64,000 nucleotides of DNA from JABFXC01 sp045804265 (lineage in GTDB: Bacteria; Gemmatimonadota; Gemmatimonadetes; Gemmatimonadales; Gemmatimonadaceae). The position numbers were made by a program, and so were the translations under genes. Of this stretch, positions 27,086 to 35,625 are shown piece by piece. A model generated the notes under the pieces. The model made no database searches and was not told the DNA's origin. It saw only the letters and a list, made by a program, of their open reading frames with translations. Every line of letters begins with the position of its first letter. Within the stretch, counting starts at the first letter, position 1. The stretch spans positions 1 through 64,000 of the forward strand of contig JBJMNK010000014.1 of NCBI GenBank assembly GCA_045804265.1, written 5' to 3'.

Positions 27086-28231
27086 TCACGGATGATCTCG
27101 GGGGGCGGATATCCCGTACCATGCATCGGTGATCGCCGCTTCGACGCGGTCGATGTCCACCGGCTCCGCATTCACCAGCACCACGACGGCCAGCGAGTCG
27201 CCGGGAAAATACGCAGTGAGACTGCGCGCGCCACTGCTCGTGCCTCCGGGATGCACAATCGTTCGCCGGCCGGCGAACGCTCCGATCATCGCGCCCATGC
27301 CGTAGCCCCACTCGCCGGCGGTGGCCGGCGTCGTCATCTCGCGGTAGCTGGTGCTGTCGAGCAGCTGCCCGCCGTGCAGCGCTACCGTCCACCGGGCGAG
27401 ATCTTCCACGCTCGCGCACATCCCTGCCGCCGCGCCGGTTGCTATCGGTGGCAGCGGAGTGCCGACGACGCGATAGCCGCCGTACAGGTTGTACCCGGTC
27501 GCGCGACCGCTCACCCCGGCGCGACAGGCGTGCGTGTGCTTCATCCCGATCGGCTCGAAGAACGTCTTGTCCAGGTATTCGTCCCACCGCTGGCCGGTGA
27601 CGCGCTCGATGATGGCGCCGAGCAGGTGATAGTTCGCGTTGTTGTAGGAGAACGCCGCACCCGGCAGCGCTTCAGGCGCGGCGGCGGCGATCACGCGCAC
27701 CACCCCGGCGACGTCGCGCGGCGGGTGTCCGATGAGTGATTCGTCGACGTGCGCGATCCCCGAGCGGTGATTGAGCAGCTGCCTCACGGTCACGGTCGGA
27801 TACCGGTCGGCGAGTTCGGGGATGATGTGCGCCGCGCTGTCGTCGAGCGCGAGGCGGTGCTGCTCGACGAGCCTCAGCGTCGCCACCGCGACGAACTGCT
27901 TGGTTACCGATGCGATCTCGATCGGCTCGCTCGTGCGAAGAGGCCGCAGATACTGCACGTTGGCCAGTCCGTATGCACGGACGAGCACAGGCACGTCACC
28001 GTGATAGACCGCGATGGCCACGCCGGGTACGGAATCCGCGCGCAGCAGCGACGCGATCGAGTCGCTCGCCGCGACGACGCGTTGCGAAGCGAGCCGTCGA
28101 GCGGCAGCGCGTCCTTCCGTGACAGCTTGCGCGGCCGGACGTTGCGCCGTGTCGCCTTCCGGATGGACCGCTTGCGCGCCGGCGCGATCCACCGCGGCGA
28201 GCCCGAACGCGAGCGTGGCGAGCCGAGTCAT
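27086..28231 (-). CDS. Beta-lactamase-related serine hydrolase (class C/DD-peptidase fold)
   Basis: 381 residues, secreted (MTRLATLAFGLAAVDRAGAQA). The serine beta-lactamase-like fold has SxxK as ASVTKQF, YxN as FSYNNANYH and HPGG in place of KTG (RTIVHPGGTSSG). This family (AmpC-like, EstB, LACTB-like) contains peptidases, esterases and few true lactamases, so no resistance claim is made. ATG 28231 is preferred over GTG 28294 because the signal peptide begins there. Upstream of the receiver gene with 7-nt spacing. Confidence 0.87.
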   Translation of the reverse strand: MTRLATLAFGLAAVDRAGAQAVHPEGDTAQRPAAQAVTEGRAAARRLASQRVVAASDSIASLLRADSVPGVAIAVYHGDVPVLVRAYGLANVQYLRPLRTSEPIEIASVTKQFVAVATLRLVEQHRLALDDSAAHIIPELADRYPTVTVRQLLNHRSGIAHVDESLIGHPPRDVAGVVRVIAAAAPEALPGAAFSYNNANYHLLGAIIERVTGQRWDEYLDKTFFEPIGMKHTHACRAGVSGRATGYNLYGGYRVVGTPLPPIATGAAAGMCASVEDLARWTVALHGGQLLDSTSYREMTTPATAGEWGYGMGAMIGAFAGRRTIVHPGGTSSGARSLTAYFPGDSLAVVVLVNAEPVDIDRVEAAITDAWYGISAPRDHP

Positions 28232-28382
28232 CGCGTGCGACGCAGCTGCTCTCGTGCGATTGGCGCGCGCGGGCGCTGAACGGTTCGTGGTCACGACGCG
28301 CCAAGTTAGCGCCGCGCTCGATGTACGCCCACTCGATTTTTCGTTCGCGAGTGGTCAACTCCCGAGCGACATCAGCGCTCGA

Positions 28383-29936
28383 TCACGATCCGCCGCTGAG
28401 GCTCATGTGTCCGTCGCTGTCGCGTGTCAGCGTTCCGGAGTAGGGCCCAAGCAGCTCGCGATTCCACCACGCGCCGGTCGCACGCTTCGTCGCGAGGTCG
28501 GTGAACCAGTAGCGCCAGAGCACCGTGCGGACCGCCGTCGGCGGCCCGTCGGGGAATGGGTTCTCGCGAAAGAGCGCGAGCACCGCCGGGCTGTTCTCGA
28601 GCAGCCGCTCCTGCGTCAGCACCACCCACGGCGATGCGCGCCATTCTCCAAGGGACGCGAACCAGAGGTTCCACTCGAACCTCGGCTGGTATGGCGCATA
28701 GACGCCCGGCCGCTCGCGCGGATCCTGCGGCTTGTAGCGGAAGCGATAGCTGCGCCAGCTCCGCCCGTCGCGCGTCCCCTGGAACTCGATCTCGAAGCGC
28801 GCCTCGGTCATGTTCGCGAACAGCCCGTACTCGTTGGCGACGCGGAATGGCTCGAGGGTGCGCGCGGGAACGTCGAGGGCGCCGAGTCCGGTCATGCCGA
28901 AGAGCGGCGAGAGCGTTGCGACGAAGAGCCACGCGAGCATCACCCCGCCGGCGATCGCGCGCGCGCGGCGCCAGCCGGGCGGCGGATCGTCGCCGTTAGG
29001 CAGCTCGCTCGCCCACGCGCGCCAGCGCGCCGGCAGGACGCGCCCGATCGCTGCGTCGTCGAGCAGGAGCACTCCCAGCACCAGCACCAGGTAGTTGAGG
29101 AAGGCGTAGTTCGCCGTCGCGATGATCCCGACCTGCAGCGCGGTGACGACCCCGAACAGCGCGAGCCTCCAGCGGCGTGGCGCGAACAGGGCCCACACCA
29201 GCACCAGCTCGACGATGAGCGTGAGCAGCGCGGTCGCCGCGTGATAGAGATGCGGCATCTGCTGCACGTACCAGCCTGGCCACGCCGGCAGCGGGCCGTT
29301 CTCGTAGTACTTGTCCATCGCCGTGAGGTGGCGCCAGTGCACGTCGCCGCTGGCGAGCTTCACCACTCCGGACTCGAAGTAGATGCGGAACCACTCCCAC
29401 TGGAGCAGGAAGCGGCTGACCCGCGTCGGTGGATCGATCGCCCCGAGCCTGGGGCGCAGCCCGCGCGGCGCGAAGAACATCGAGATGAATCCCGCCTCGA
29501 GCAGCATCCCGTCGGACTGGTACGACGAGAAGTCCTGCAGCGCGCCGATGCAGGAGAGGAAGAGCAGCGTGCACGTCGCGACGCTCGCCCGCGGTGCGAT
29601 GTTCACGACGAGCATGACCGACGCGACGAGCCCGATTCCGACCACGGCCATGAGCGCGTGATCGCTCGCGCCGAGCCAGAAGAGTGTCGGCGCGTACCAG
29701 AAGCGAATCGCACCCGGGATCGCCTGCGCCAGCTCGTGCAGGTAGTCGTCGGCGGGAAGGATCCCGCGTTCACCGATGAGCCCGCGGATCTGGAACGCGA
29801 GCGAGTAGAACGCCGAGAAGAAGATCAGCCCCAGCGCACGCAGGAAGATCCAACGCGGCCAGAGCATGCCGCGATCGCGCGCTCGCGCAGCACGAGCGAG
29901 GTCGGCGGCGAGCGAGCGCCGAGGCTGCACGTTCAT
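28383..29936 (-). CDS. Lipase maturation factor (LMF1)-family membrane protein
   Basis: 517 residues with many hydrophobic helices, matching the LMF family: FSSYQSDGMLLEAGFISMFF and LLQWEWFRIYFESGVVKLASGD are characteristic, with the C-terminal soluble region (YRFRYKPQDPRERPGVYAPYQPR) and W(F)ASLGEW. Vertebrate LMF1 folds lipoprotein and endothelial lipases in the ER; bacterial relatives exist but their role is unknown. ATG 29936 lies 128 bp from the divergent sugar dehydrogenase start. No lipase gene is adjacent. Confidence 0.88.
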   Translation of the reverse strand: MNVQPRRSLAADLARAARARDRGMLWPRWIFLRALGLIFFSAFYSLAFQIRGLIGERGILPADDYLHELAQAIPGAIRFWYAPTLFWLGASDHALMAVVGIGLVASVMLVVNIAPRASVATCTLLFLSCIGALQDFSSYQSDGMLLEAGFISMFFAPRGLRPRLGAIDPPTRVSRFLLQWEWFRIYFESGVVKLASGDVHWRHLTAMDKYYENGPLPAWPGWYVQQMPHLYHAATALLTLIVELVLVWALFAPRRWRLALFGVVTALQVGIIATANYAFLNYLVLVLGVLLLDDAAIGRVLPARWRAWASELPNGDDPPPGWRRARAIAGGVMLAWLFVATLSPLFGMTGLGALDVPARTLEPFRVANEYGLFANMTEARFEIEFQGTRDGRSWRSYRFRYKPQDPRERPGVYAPYQPRFEWNLWFASLGEWRASPWVVLTQERLLENSPAVLALFRENPFPDGPPTAVRTVLWRYWFTDLATKRATGAWWNRELLGPYSGTLTRDSDGHMSLSGGS

Positions 29937-30064
29937 GCGTACGTCGACAGGCAATGCCTGTGCTACGCCGTCCGGTCCGCATCGTGCGTGCGCTGATTGC
30001 GCCGGCGGCGGCACAGAGCGCGTCCGCCCGCGACCGGCACCACCAGAACTCCCGGGAAACCAGC

Positions 30065-31459
30065 ATGCGCACGACCCGCCACACGAAGATCATTTCATTC
30101 GTCGGCCTCACCGCGCTCGCCGCCGCCTGCAGCGGTGGCGAGAAGAAGACCACCGACACCACTGCCGCGAACAGTGGTGGCGCGAACAGCGGTGGCGCGA
30201 ACACCGCGGCCGCCTGCCCGGCCGGCAACGACGCGCAGCTCACGCTGCCGTCGGGCTTCTGCGCGACCATATTCGCCGACAGCATCGGCAAGGCACGCCA
30301 CGTCGTCGTCGCGCCTAACGGCGTCGTCTACATCACGCTCGAGAACATGAAGCCGTCGACCGAGCAGAGGCTCGGCGGCCAGCCGCAGGCGCCGGCCCCG
30401 CGCGGCGTCGCCGTTCTTCGCGACGCGAATGGCGACGGCAAGGCAGACTCGGTCAAGTACTTCGGCGATCGCGGCGAGACCGGCATCGGCATCTACAACG
30501 GCCACCTCTACGTCGACCAGCAGTCGCGAATCGTCCGCTGGCCGCTCGACTCGACCGCGCTCGTCCCGACCGGCAAGATGGAAGTCGTCGTCAGCGGGAT
30601 CCCGGCGCAGCCGGGGCACGTCGCTCGCAACTTCTACATCGACAAGGACGGCACGCTCTACGTCAACGTCGGCTCGAGCACCAACGCCTGTCAGCCGAAG
30701 GATCGCCAGCCCGACATGCCCGGCCAGGATCCGTGCAGGGAGCTGAGCACCCGCGCCGGCATCTTCAGGTTCGACGCGAACAAGACCGGCCAGACGTTCT
30801 CGCCGGCGGCGCGCTTCGCGACCGGACTGCGCAACGGGATGGGACTCGCCATCAACCCTAACGGCGGCAAGCTCTGGGCGACGCAGCACGGGCGCGACGG
30901 ACTCTTCGACTACTGGAAGAGCAAGTTCCCCGACCCGAAGTACCAGGCTGAGAACCCGGCCGAGGAGCTGGTGCAGGTCAACCAGAACGACGACTTCGGC
31001 TGGCCATACTGCTATTACGCGGTGGACCAGAAGAAGCTGGTCGACGCACCGGAGTATGGCGGCGACGGCAAGAAGAGCGATCGCTGCGACAGCAAGAAGG
31101 AGCCGGTCGCGACGTACGGCGGCCACTGGGCACCGATGTCGCTGTTCTTCTATACGGGCAACGCGTTCCCCGACAAGTACAAGAACGGCGCGTTCATCGC
31201 GTTCCACGGCTCGTGGAACCGCGCCCCCGAACAGCAGGCCCCCGGCCGCGTGATCTTCCAGCCGCTCGACGGCGACAAGTCCGGTGGCGACTACCAGATC
31301 TTCGCCGACGGTTTCGCGCAGGTCCCGGCGAACGAGGTGCAGCCCGGCACGGTGAAGCACCGCCCCGTCGGCATCGCCCAGGGCCCCGACGGCTCGATCT
31401 ACGTGACCGACGATCTCGGCGGGCGGGTCTGGCGGATCACGTACAACGGGAAGCGTTAG
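30065..31459 (+). CDS. PQQ-dependent sugar dehydrogenase-like lipoprotein
   Basis: 464-residue lipoprotein (FVGLTALAAACSGGEKK), Ser/Gly/Asn linker, then a six-bladed propeller of the soluble glucose/sorbosone dehydrogenase family: GVAVLRDANGDGKADSVKYF, HVARNFYIDKDGTLYVNVGS, FATGLRNGMGLAINPNGGKLWATQHGRD and FGWPYCYYAVDQK. The catalytic base His is probably in QHGRD or the HVARN strand, as in sGDH. Oxidises sugars or alcohols in the periplasm with PQQ. The stop codon TAG is within an octamer (31454-31461). Confidence 0.88.
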   Translation: MRTTRHTKIISFVGLTALAAACSGGEKKTTDTTAANSGGANSGGANTAAACPAGNDAQLTLPSGFCATIFADSIGKARHVVVAPNGVVYITLENMKPSTEQRLGGQPQAPAPRGVAVLRDANGDGKADSVKYFGDRGETGIGIYNGHLYVDQQSRIVRWPLDSTALVPTGKMEVVVSGIPAQPGHVARNFYIDKDGTLYVNVGSSTNACQPKDRQPDMPGQDPCRELSTRAGIFRFDANKTGQTFSPAARFATGLRNGMGLAINPNGGKLWATQHGRDGLFDYWKSKFPDPKYQAENPAEELVQVNQNDDFGWPYCYYAVDQKKLVDAPEYGGDGKKSDRCDSKKEPVATYGGHWAPMSLFFYTGNAFPDKYKNGAFIAFHGSWNRAPEQQAPGRVIFQPLDGDKSGGDYQIFADGFAQVPANEVQPGTVKHRPVGIAQGPDGSIYVTDDLGGRVWRITYNGKR

Positions 31460-32142
31460 GCGGAACAGCGGCGATAAGCGACAAGCGGTAAGCAGTGAGC
31501 GAACGGCGCAGCCGCACCGCGGTTGCGCCGTTCGGCTCTCGTGGAGGCGAGAAAGCGATGTATCTCGAGACAGCGAGTCGAGACGTGCCTCGACCAGCAT
31601 CGCTCTCGCTCAGTGGCTACGCGTGGGGAATGGTCGCAACAGCTGAACGACAATCACACGGATTACGCGGATTACGCGGATCGCGCCCAGCGCCCGAATG
31701 AGCTCCGCTCGCTTCGCGAGCATCTCGAGAAACACTTTAGGGCATGCATGCCGAGATTATCTCACCACGCGTGCCCCAAGTTGTTCAGCCCCGCCACACG
31801 GGATTTCGCCTCTCCACGGAGCGATCCGTGTTATCCGTGAAATCCGCGTGATTGTCTTTCAGTTGCTGATCCCATCGGCCGCGCCACACCGAGCGCGGCG
31901 CACCGAACGATCCTCCCTCGGCACTGCGACCGACTCGGGCGTGGCCACCCCTCTATCCCGCGCCGTGTCGCCCATCGGGCCATCTCCCGATCCGCTCTCC
32001 GCTGTCTCGTATGCTCCGCCCCCCGCTGTTTCGCAGTCCCCGTTCCCGCCGTCGGAACAACGGACCGTCACAGGCATACGTATCCTGTACCTCGCCCCGC
32101 CACGGTTCCTGATAGAATTCGGCACACCCTTTTTCCGCTCCC
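31460..32142. repeat. 683-bp intergenic mosaic of inverted repeats
   Basis: No gene seen. In order: a TAAGCGxxAAGCGGTAAGC word (31474-31499, family also at 54907 and 62281); a perfect 10-bp stem GAACGGCGCA/TGCGCCGTTC (31501-31533); a long inverted repeat with arms 31638-31682 and 31821-31869 built on CACGGATTACGCGGATTACG and its complement; and the 28-bp element 31753-31780 shared with 26556-26583. The last 250 bp before the M1 peptidase gene look like plain upstream sequence with a possible AT-rich box (TGATAGAAT, about 32110). Confidence 0.8.
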
Positions 32143-34155
32143 ATGTCGAGACGATTCTCTTCCGCTCGTGCTGCGTCGTTCGCCGCCGCGCTTTTCCTCC
32201 TCGCGCCGTTCGCCTCGCCGCTCGTTGCGCAGCAGGGCCAGCCCGGCCAGCCTGCTCCACTGACGGCCGCTCAACGCCGCGGCGCCGGCGACACCTCGAT
32301 CTTCGCGCCGCTCCAGCTGCAGCCGGGCAATCAGTATCGCAGCGGCTCCGGCGCGCCGGGCCCCCGCTACTGGCAGCAGCGCGCCGACTACGTGCTGCGC
32401 GGGACGCTCGACACCGCGGCGAAATCGCTCAAGGGTGAAGAGACAATCCACTACGTCAACAACTCGCCCGACACGCTGCACTTCGTCTGGTTGCAGGTCG
32501 AGCAGAACGCGTTCAAGGAAGGGTCGCTCAACTCGTACGTCTTCCCCGCCACCTCGCGCTTCGGCGCGCGCAACTTCGAGGGCGGCGACTTCATCGATCA
32601 TCTCGACCAGGTCGCCGCGAAGGGGAAGAAGGCACTGACCTCACGCGTCGAAGGGACGATGATGAAGGTCGACCTCTCCTCGCCGCTCGCGCCCGGCGCG
32701 AGCACGACGCTCAGCATCGGTTGGCATTTCGACATTCCCGAGCACGGCGCCGACCGGATGGGCCGCGATGGCGCGCTCTACGAGCTCGCGCAGTGGTATC
32801 CGCGCATGGCGGTATACGACGACCTCCGCGGCTGGAACACCGAGCCGTATCTCGGACAGGGCGAGTTCTACCTCGAGTACGGCGACTTCGACATGTACGT
32901 CACAGTGCCCGCGGGCTACATCGTCGCCGGAACAGGAAGCCTCGCCAACGCGACCGAGGTGCTGACGCCGACGCAGATCTCCCGCCTCAGGCAGGCCGCG
33001 AGTTCGGCGACTCCGGTGAACATCATCACGCAGGACGAGCTCGCGAGCGGCGCCGCGCGCAGGACGAAGAGCGGCACGCTCACCTGGCACTTCAAGGCGC
33101 AGAAGGTCCGCGACGCGGTATGGGCCGCGTCGCCCGATTACATGTGGGACGCGTCGAGCTGGAACGGCCACATGGCCAACGCCTACTACCGTCCGAGCGC
33201 GATCGCGACGTGGAAGGACGCCGCCGACATGTCGCGCATGTCGATCCAGGAGTACTCGGAGCGCTGGTTCCAGTACCCGTGGCCGCAGATCACCGCGGTC
33301 GAGGGACCGATCAGCGGGATGGAATACCCGATGGTCGCGATGGAGAACAAGAGCGCCGACAAGTACGACCTGTACAACGTCGTCACGCACGAGATCGGGC
33401 ACATGTGGTACCCGATGATCGTCGGCTCGAACGAGCGGATGCACATGTGGCAGGATGAAGGGTTCAACACCTTCATCAACTACTTCTCCGAGGCACGCCG
33501 CTTTCCCGAGAAGGGGACGCAGACCCAGCGCGCGCAGAACGACATGGAGCTGGTCGAGCAGTACATGGGCGGCGGAGCCGACCGTCCGCTCGAGATCAAT
33601 CCCGATCGCATCGACCCGCGCCTGCTCGGCGAGAACGCCTACGTGAAGACCGCCGTCGGGCTGCAGCTGCTGCGCGAGGAGATCCTCGGTCACGACGCGT
33701 TCGACGACGCCTTCCGCACCTACACCGCGCGCTGGGCGTTCAAGCACCCGAGCCCCGACGACTTCTTCCACACGATGGAAGACGTCAGCGGTCGCCGCCT
33801 CGACTGGTTCTTCCGCGAGTGGTTCGTCGAGAACCCGCTCTTCGACCAGGCGATCGACACCGTCGCGACGCAGCCGCGCGGCGACACGACGATGGTTGCC
33901 GTCGTCTACGGCAACCGCGCCCGAGGCGTCCTCCCGATCCACGCCCGCTTCACATTCAGTGATGGCTCGACCCAGAACTTCGACTACCCGGCCGAGGTGT
34001 GGAGCACGAACACGAGCCAGTACCTGCGGCAGTACGAGTTCGCCGGCAAGCGCGTAGTGCAGATCGAGGTCGACCCCGACAAGCGCATCCCTGACATCGA
34101 CCGCGGCAACAACAAGTGGGTGAGCGGGACGGCTCGCGTCACGCCGCATCCGTAA
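32143..34155 (+). CDS. M1-family (gluzincin) metallopeptidase
   Basis: 670 residues. Signal peptide ends LVAQQ. N-terminal beta domain (YVLRGTLDTAAKSLKGEETIHYVN) as in M1 aminopeptidases, then the catalytic domain with zinc motif VTHEIGHMWYPMIVGSNE (HExxH) and the downstream Glu ligand in MWQDEGFNTFINYFSE. The exopeptidase GAMEN motif appears as ISGMEYPMVAMENK. C-terminal part FSDGSTQNFDYPAEVW matches the DUF-type tail of bacterial M1 relatives. Secreted peptide degradation is likely. Confidence 0.92.
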   Translation: MSRRFSSARAASFAAALFLLAPFASPLVAQQGQPGQPAPLTAAQRRGAGDTSIFAPLQLQPGNQYRSGSGAPGPRYWQQRADYVLRGTLDTAAKSLKGEETIHYVNNSPDTLHFVWLQVEQNAFKEGSLNSYVFPATSRFGARNFEGGDFIDHLDQVAAKGKKALTSRVEGTMMKVDLSSPLAPGASTTLSIGWHFDIPEHGADRMGRDGALYELAQWYPRMAVYDDLRGWNTEPYLGQGEFYLEYGDFDMYVTVPAGYIVAGTGSLANATEVLTPTQISRLRQAASSATPVNIITQDELASGAARRTKSGTLTWHFKAQKVRDAVWAASPDYMWDASSWNGHMANAYYRPSAIATWKDAADMSRMSIQEYSERWFQYPWPQITAVEGPISGMEYPMVAMENKSADKYDLYNVVTHEIGHMWYPMIVGSNERMHMWQDEGFNTFINYFSEARRFPEKGTQTQRAQNDMELVEQYMGGGADRPLEINPDRIDPRLLGENAYVKTAVGLQLLREEILGHDAFDDAFRTYTARWAFKHPSPDDFFHTMEDVSGRRLDWFFREWFVENPLFDQAIDTVATQPRGDTTMVAVVYGNRARGVLPIHARFTFSDGSTQNFDYPAEVWSTNTSQYLRQYEFAGKRVVQIEVDPDKRIPDIDRGNNKWVSGTARVTPHP

Positions 34156-34167
34156 TGGCAGCTCTGA

Positions 34168-34236
34168 GCCATTAGCCGTTGGGTTGAGCGACCGCGGCTA
34201 CGCCGTTGCTCAACCCTAATGGCTAATGGCTAACGG
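34168..34236. repeat. Intergenic hairpin between convergent genes
   Basis: Arms GCCATTAG...GGTTGAGC and GCTCAACC...CTAATGGC, 69 bp overall, sit between the ends of the M1 peptidase gene and the oxidase gene and reach into the last codons of the latter. They can serve as a two-way transcription stop. An octamer CGTTAGGC follows at 34240. Confidence 0.75.
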
Positions 34237-35548
34237 CAGGCGTTAGGCAGCCGCGCTCGATCTCGGCGACGGAGACGCACCCCGCCAGCCCCATCGTCAG
34301 GTCGAGCTCCGCCCGCACGTTCCGGATCACGTCGCGCACCCCGGCTTCGCCGGCGAGCGCGAGGCCGTAGACCCAGGGGCGTCCGAGGCAGACCGCGGTC
34401 GCGCCTAACGCGAGCGCCTTGAAGACATCGCTCCCGGTGCGCACGCCGCTGTCCAGCAGCACGGGGACGCGCCCGGCCACCGCGTCGACGATCGCCGGCA
34501 GCGCGTCGAGCGTGGCGATCGCGCCATCGACCTGGCGCCCGCCGTGGTTCGAGACGATGACGCCATTCATCCCGCGCGCGATCGCCTCACGTGCGTCGTC
34601 GGGATGCAGCACTCCCTTGAGCACGATCGGCAACGTCGTCAGCTCGCGCAGGAAAGACAGGTCGTCCCACGTCAGCGACGGGCGCGAGTAGGTCGCGATG
34701 AATCGCTGCACCGCCGCCCGCGGCTCCCCCGACCGCAGCTTGTCGATCAAGCCCCCTGGATGCCGCCTGACCATCGATGCGAACGCTCGCAGCGATGACA
34801 TCGTTAGGCGCGCCGGCGGATCGCCGCCCGACGCGCGCCCCGACCCCTGACCCCCGACCCCTGCCTCGCGCAGGCTCGCCCGGAACACGGGATCGCTCGT
34901 GTACTGCGCGATCCCCTTCCCCTCCAGGAATGGCAGGTAGCCCAGGTCGAGGTCTCGCGGCCGCCATCCCAGCAGCGTCGTGTCGAGGGTGAGCACGATC
35001 GCGCTGCAGCCGCACCGCTCGGCGCGGGCGACGAAGCTCCGCACCAGTGCGTCGGATCGGCTCCAGTAGAGCTGGAACCAGCGGGATCCAGCGCCCATCG
35101 CCGACGCGCACGCTTCCATCGGCACCGATGCCTGGCTCGAGAAGATCATCGGCACCCCCTCGGCCGCCGCCGCGCGCGCGACCGCGAGGTCAGCGTCGCG
35201 GTGCACCAGCTCGAGCACGCCGATCGGCGCCAGCAGCAGCGGCGACGGCAGCGTCGCGCCGAACAGCGTGATCGAGCTGTCGCGCGCCGAGACGTCGCGC
35301 AGCACTCGTGGCATGATCCGCACGCGGTCGAAGGCGGCGCGGTTCGCCGCCATCGTGCGCTCCGCGCCCGCGCCGCCGGCGACGTACGCGGACGCCTTGG
35401 CGCTCATCGTTGCCCGCGCTTTCTCCTCGAGGCGCGGCGCATCGACCGGGATTCCCGGACGATGGCCGGCAACGCCGTCGAGAAATATTTCACGCTGTCG
35501 CGCGGGCCCGCTGGCGTCGTTAGGCGTCTGGCTCCCCCCCTGCAGCAT
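34223..35548 (-). CDS. FMN-dependent alpha-hydroxy-acid oxidase (lactate 2-monooxygenase-like)
   Basis: 441-residue flavoprotein of the LldD/glycolate oxidase family. The N terminus (GVAGHRPGIPVDAPRLEEKA, then AYVAGGAGAERTMAANRAAF) follows lactate 2-monooxygenase-like proteins. Active-site base and substrate Arg are in VIVSNHGGRQVDG; FMN contacts in LLAPIGVLE, SSQAS and LLDSGVRTGSDV. Residues around 232-246 (EAGVGGQGSGRASGG) are encoded by a GACCCCTGACCCCC-type repeat that also occurs at 39786 and 59437, in the variable loop 4 region where an insertion is tolerated. Confidence 0.9.
   Translation of the reverse strand: MLQGGSQTPNDASGPARQREIFLDGVAGHRPGIPVDAPRLEEKARATMSAKASAYVAGGAGAERTMAANRAAFDRVRIMPRVLRDVSARDSSITLFGATLPSPLLLAPIGVLELVHRDADLAVARAAAAEGVPMIFSSQASVPMEACASAMGAGSRWFQLYWSRSDALVRSFVARAERCGCSAIVLTLDTTLLGWRPRDLDLGYLPFLEGKGIAQYTSDPVFRASLREAGVGGQGSGRASGGDPPARLTMSSLRAFASMVRRHPGGLIDKLRSGEPRAAVQRFIATYSRPSLTWDDLSFLRELTTLPIVLKGVLHPDDAREAIARGMNGVIVSNHGGRQVDGAIATLDALPAIVDAVAGRVPVLLDSGVRTGSDVFKALALGATAVCLGRPWVYGLALAGEAGVRDVIRNVRAELDLTMGLAGCVSVAEIERGCLTPAVSH
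34838..34864 (-). repeat. In-frame CCCGACCCCTGACCCC repeat within the oxidase gene
   Basis: A tandem CGACCCCTGACCCC word inside the hydroxy-acid oxidase CDS. The same word occurs in the CDS at 39786-39817 and as an intergenic inverted repeat at 59437-59566. It encodes Gly/Ser/Gln residues and keeps the frame. Confidence 0.85.
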
Positions 35549-35625
35549 GACGTACTGGCGGTCGCCGGACAGTACGCTTCGTACCGCCCGAGGGCCAGCA
35601 GTGCACTCGTCGAGAACTCCGCGTG

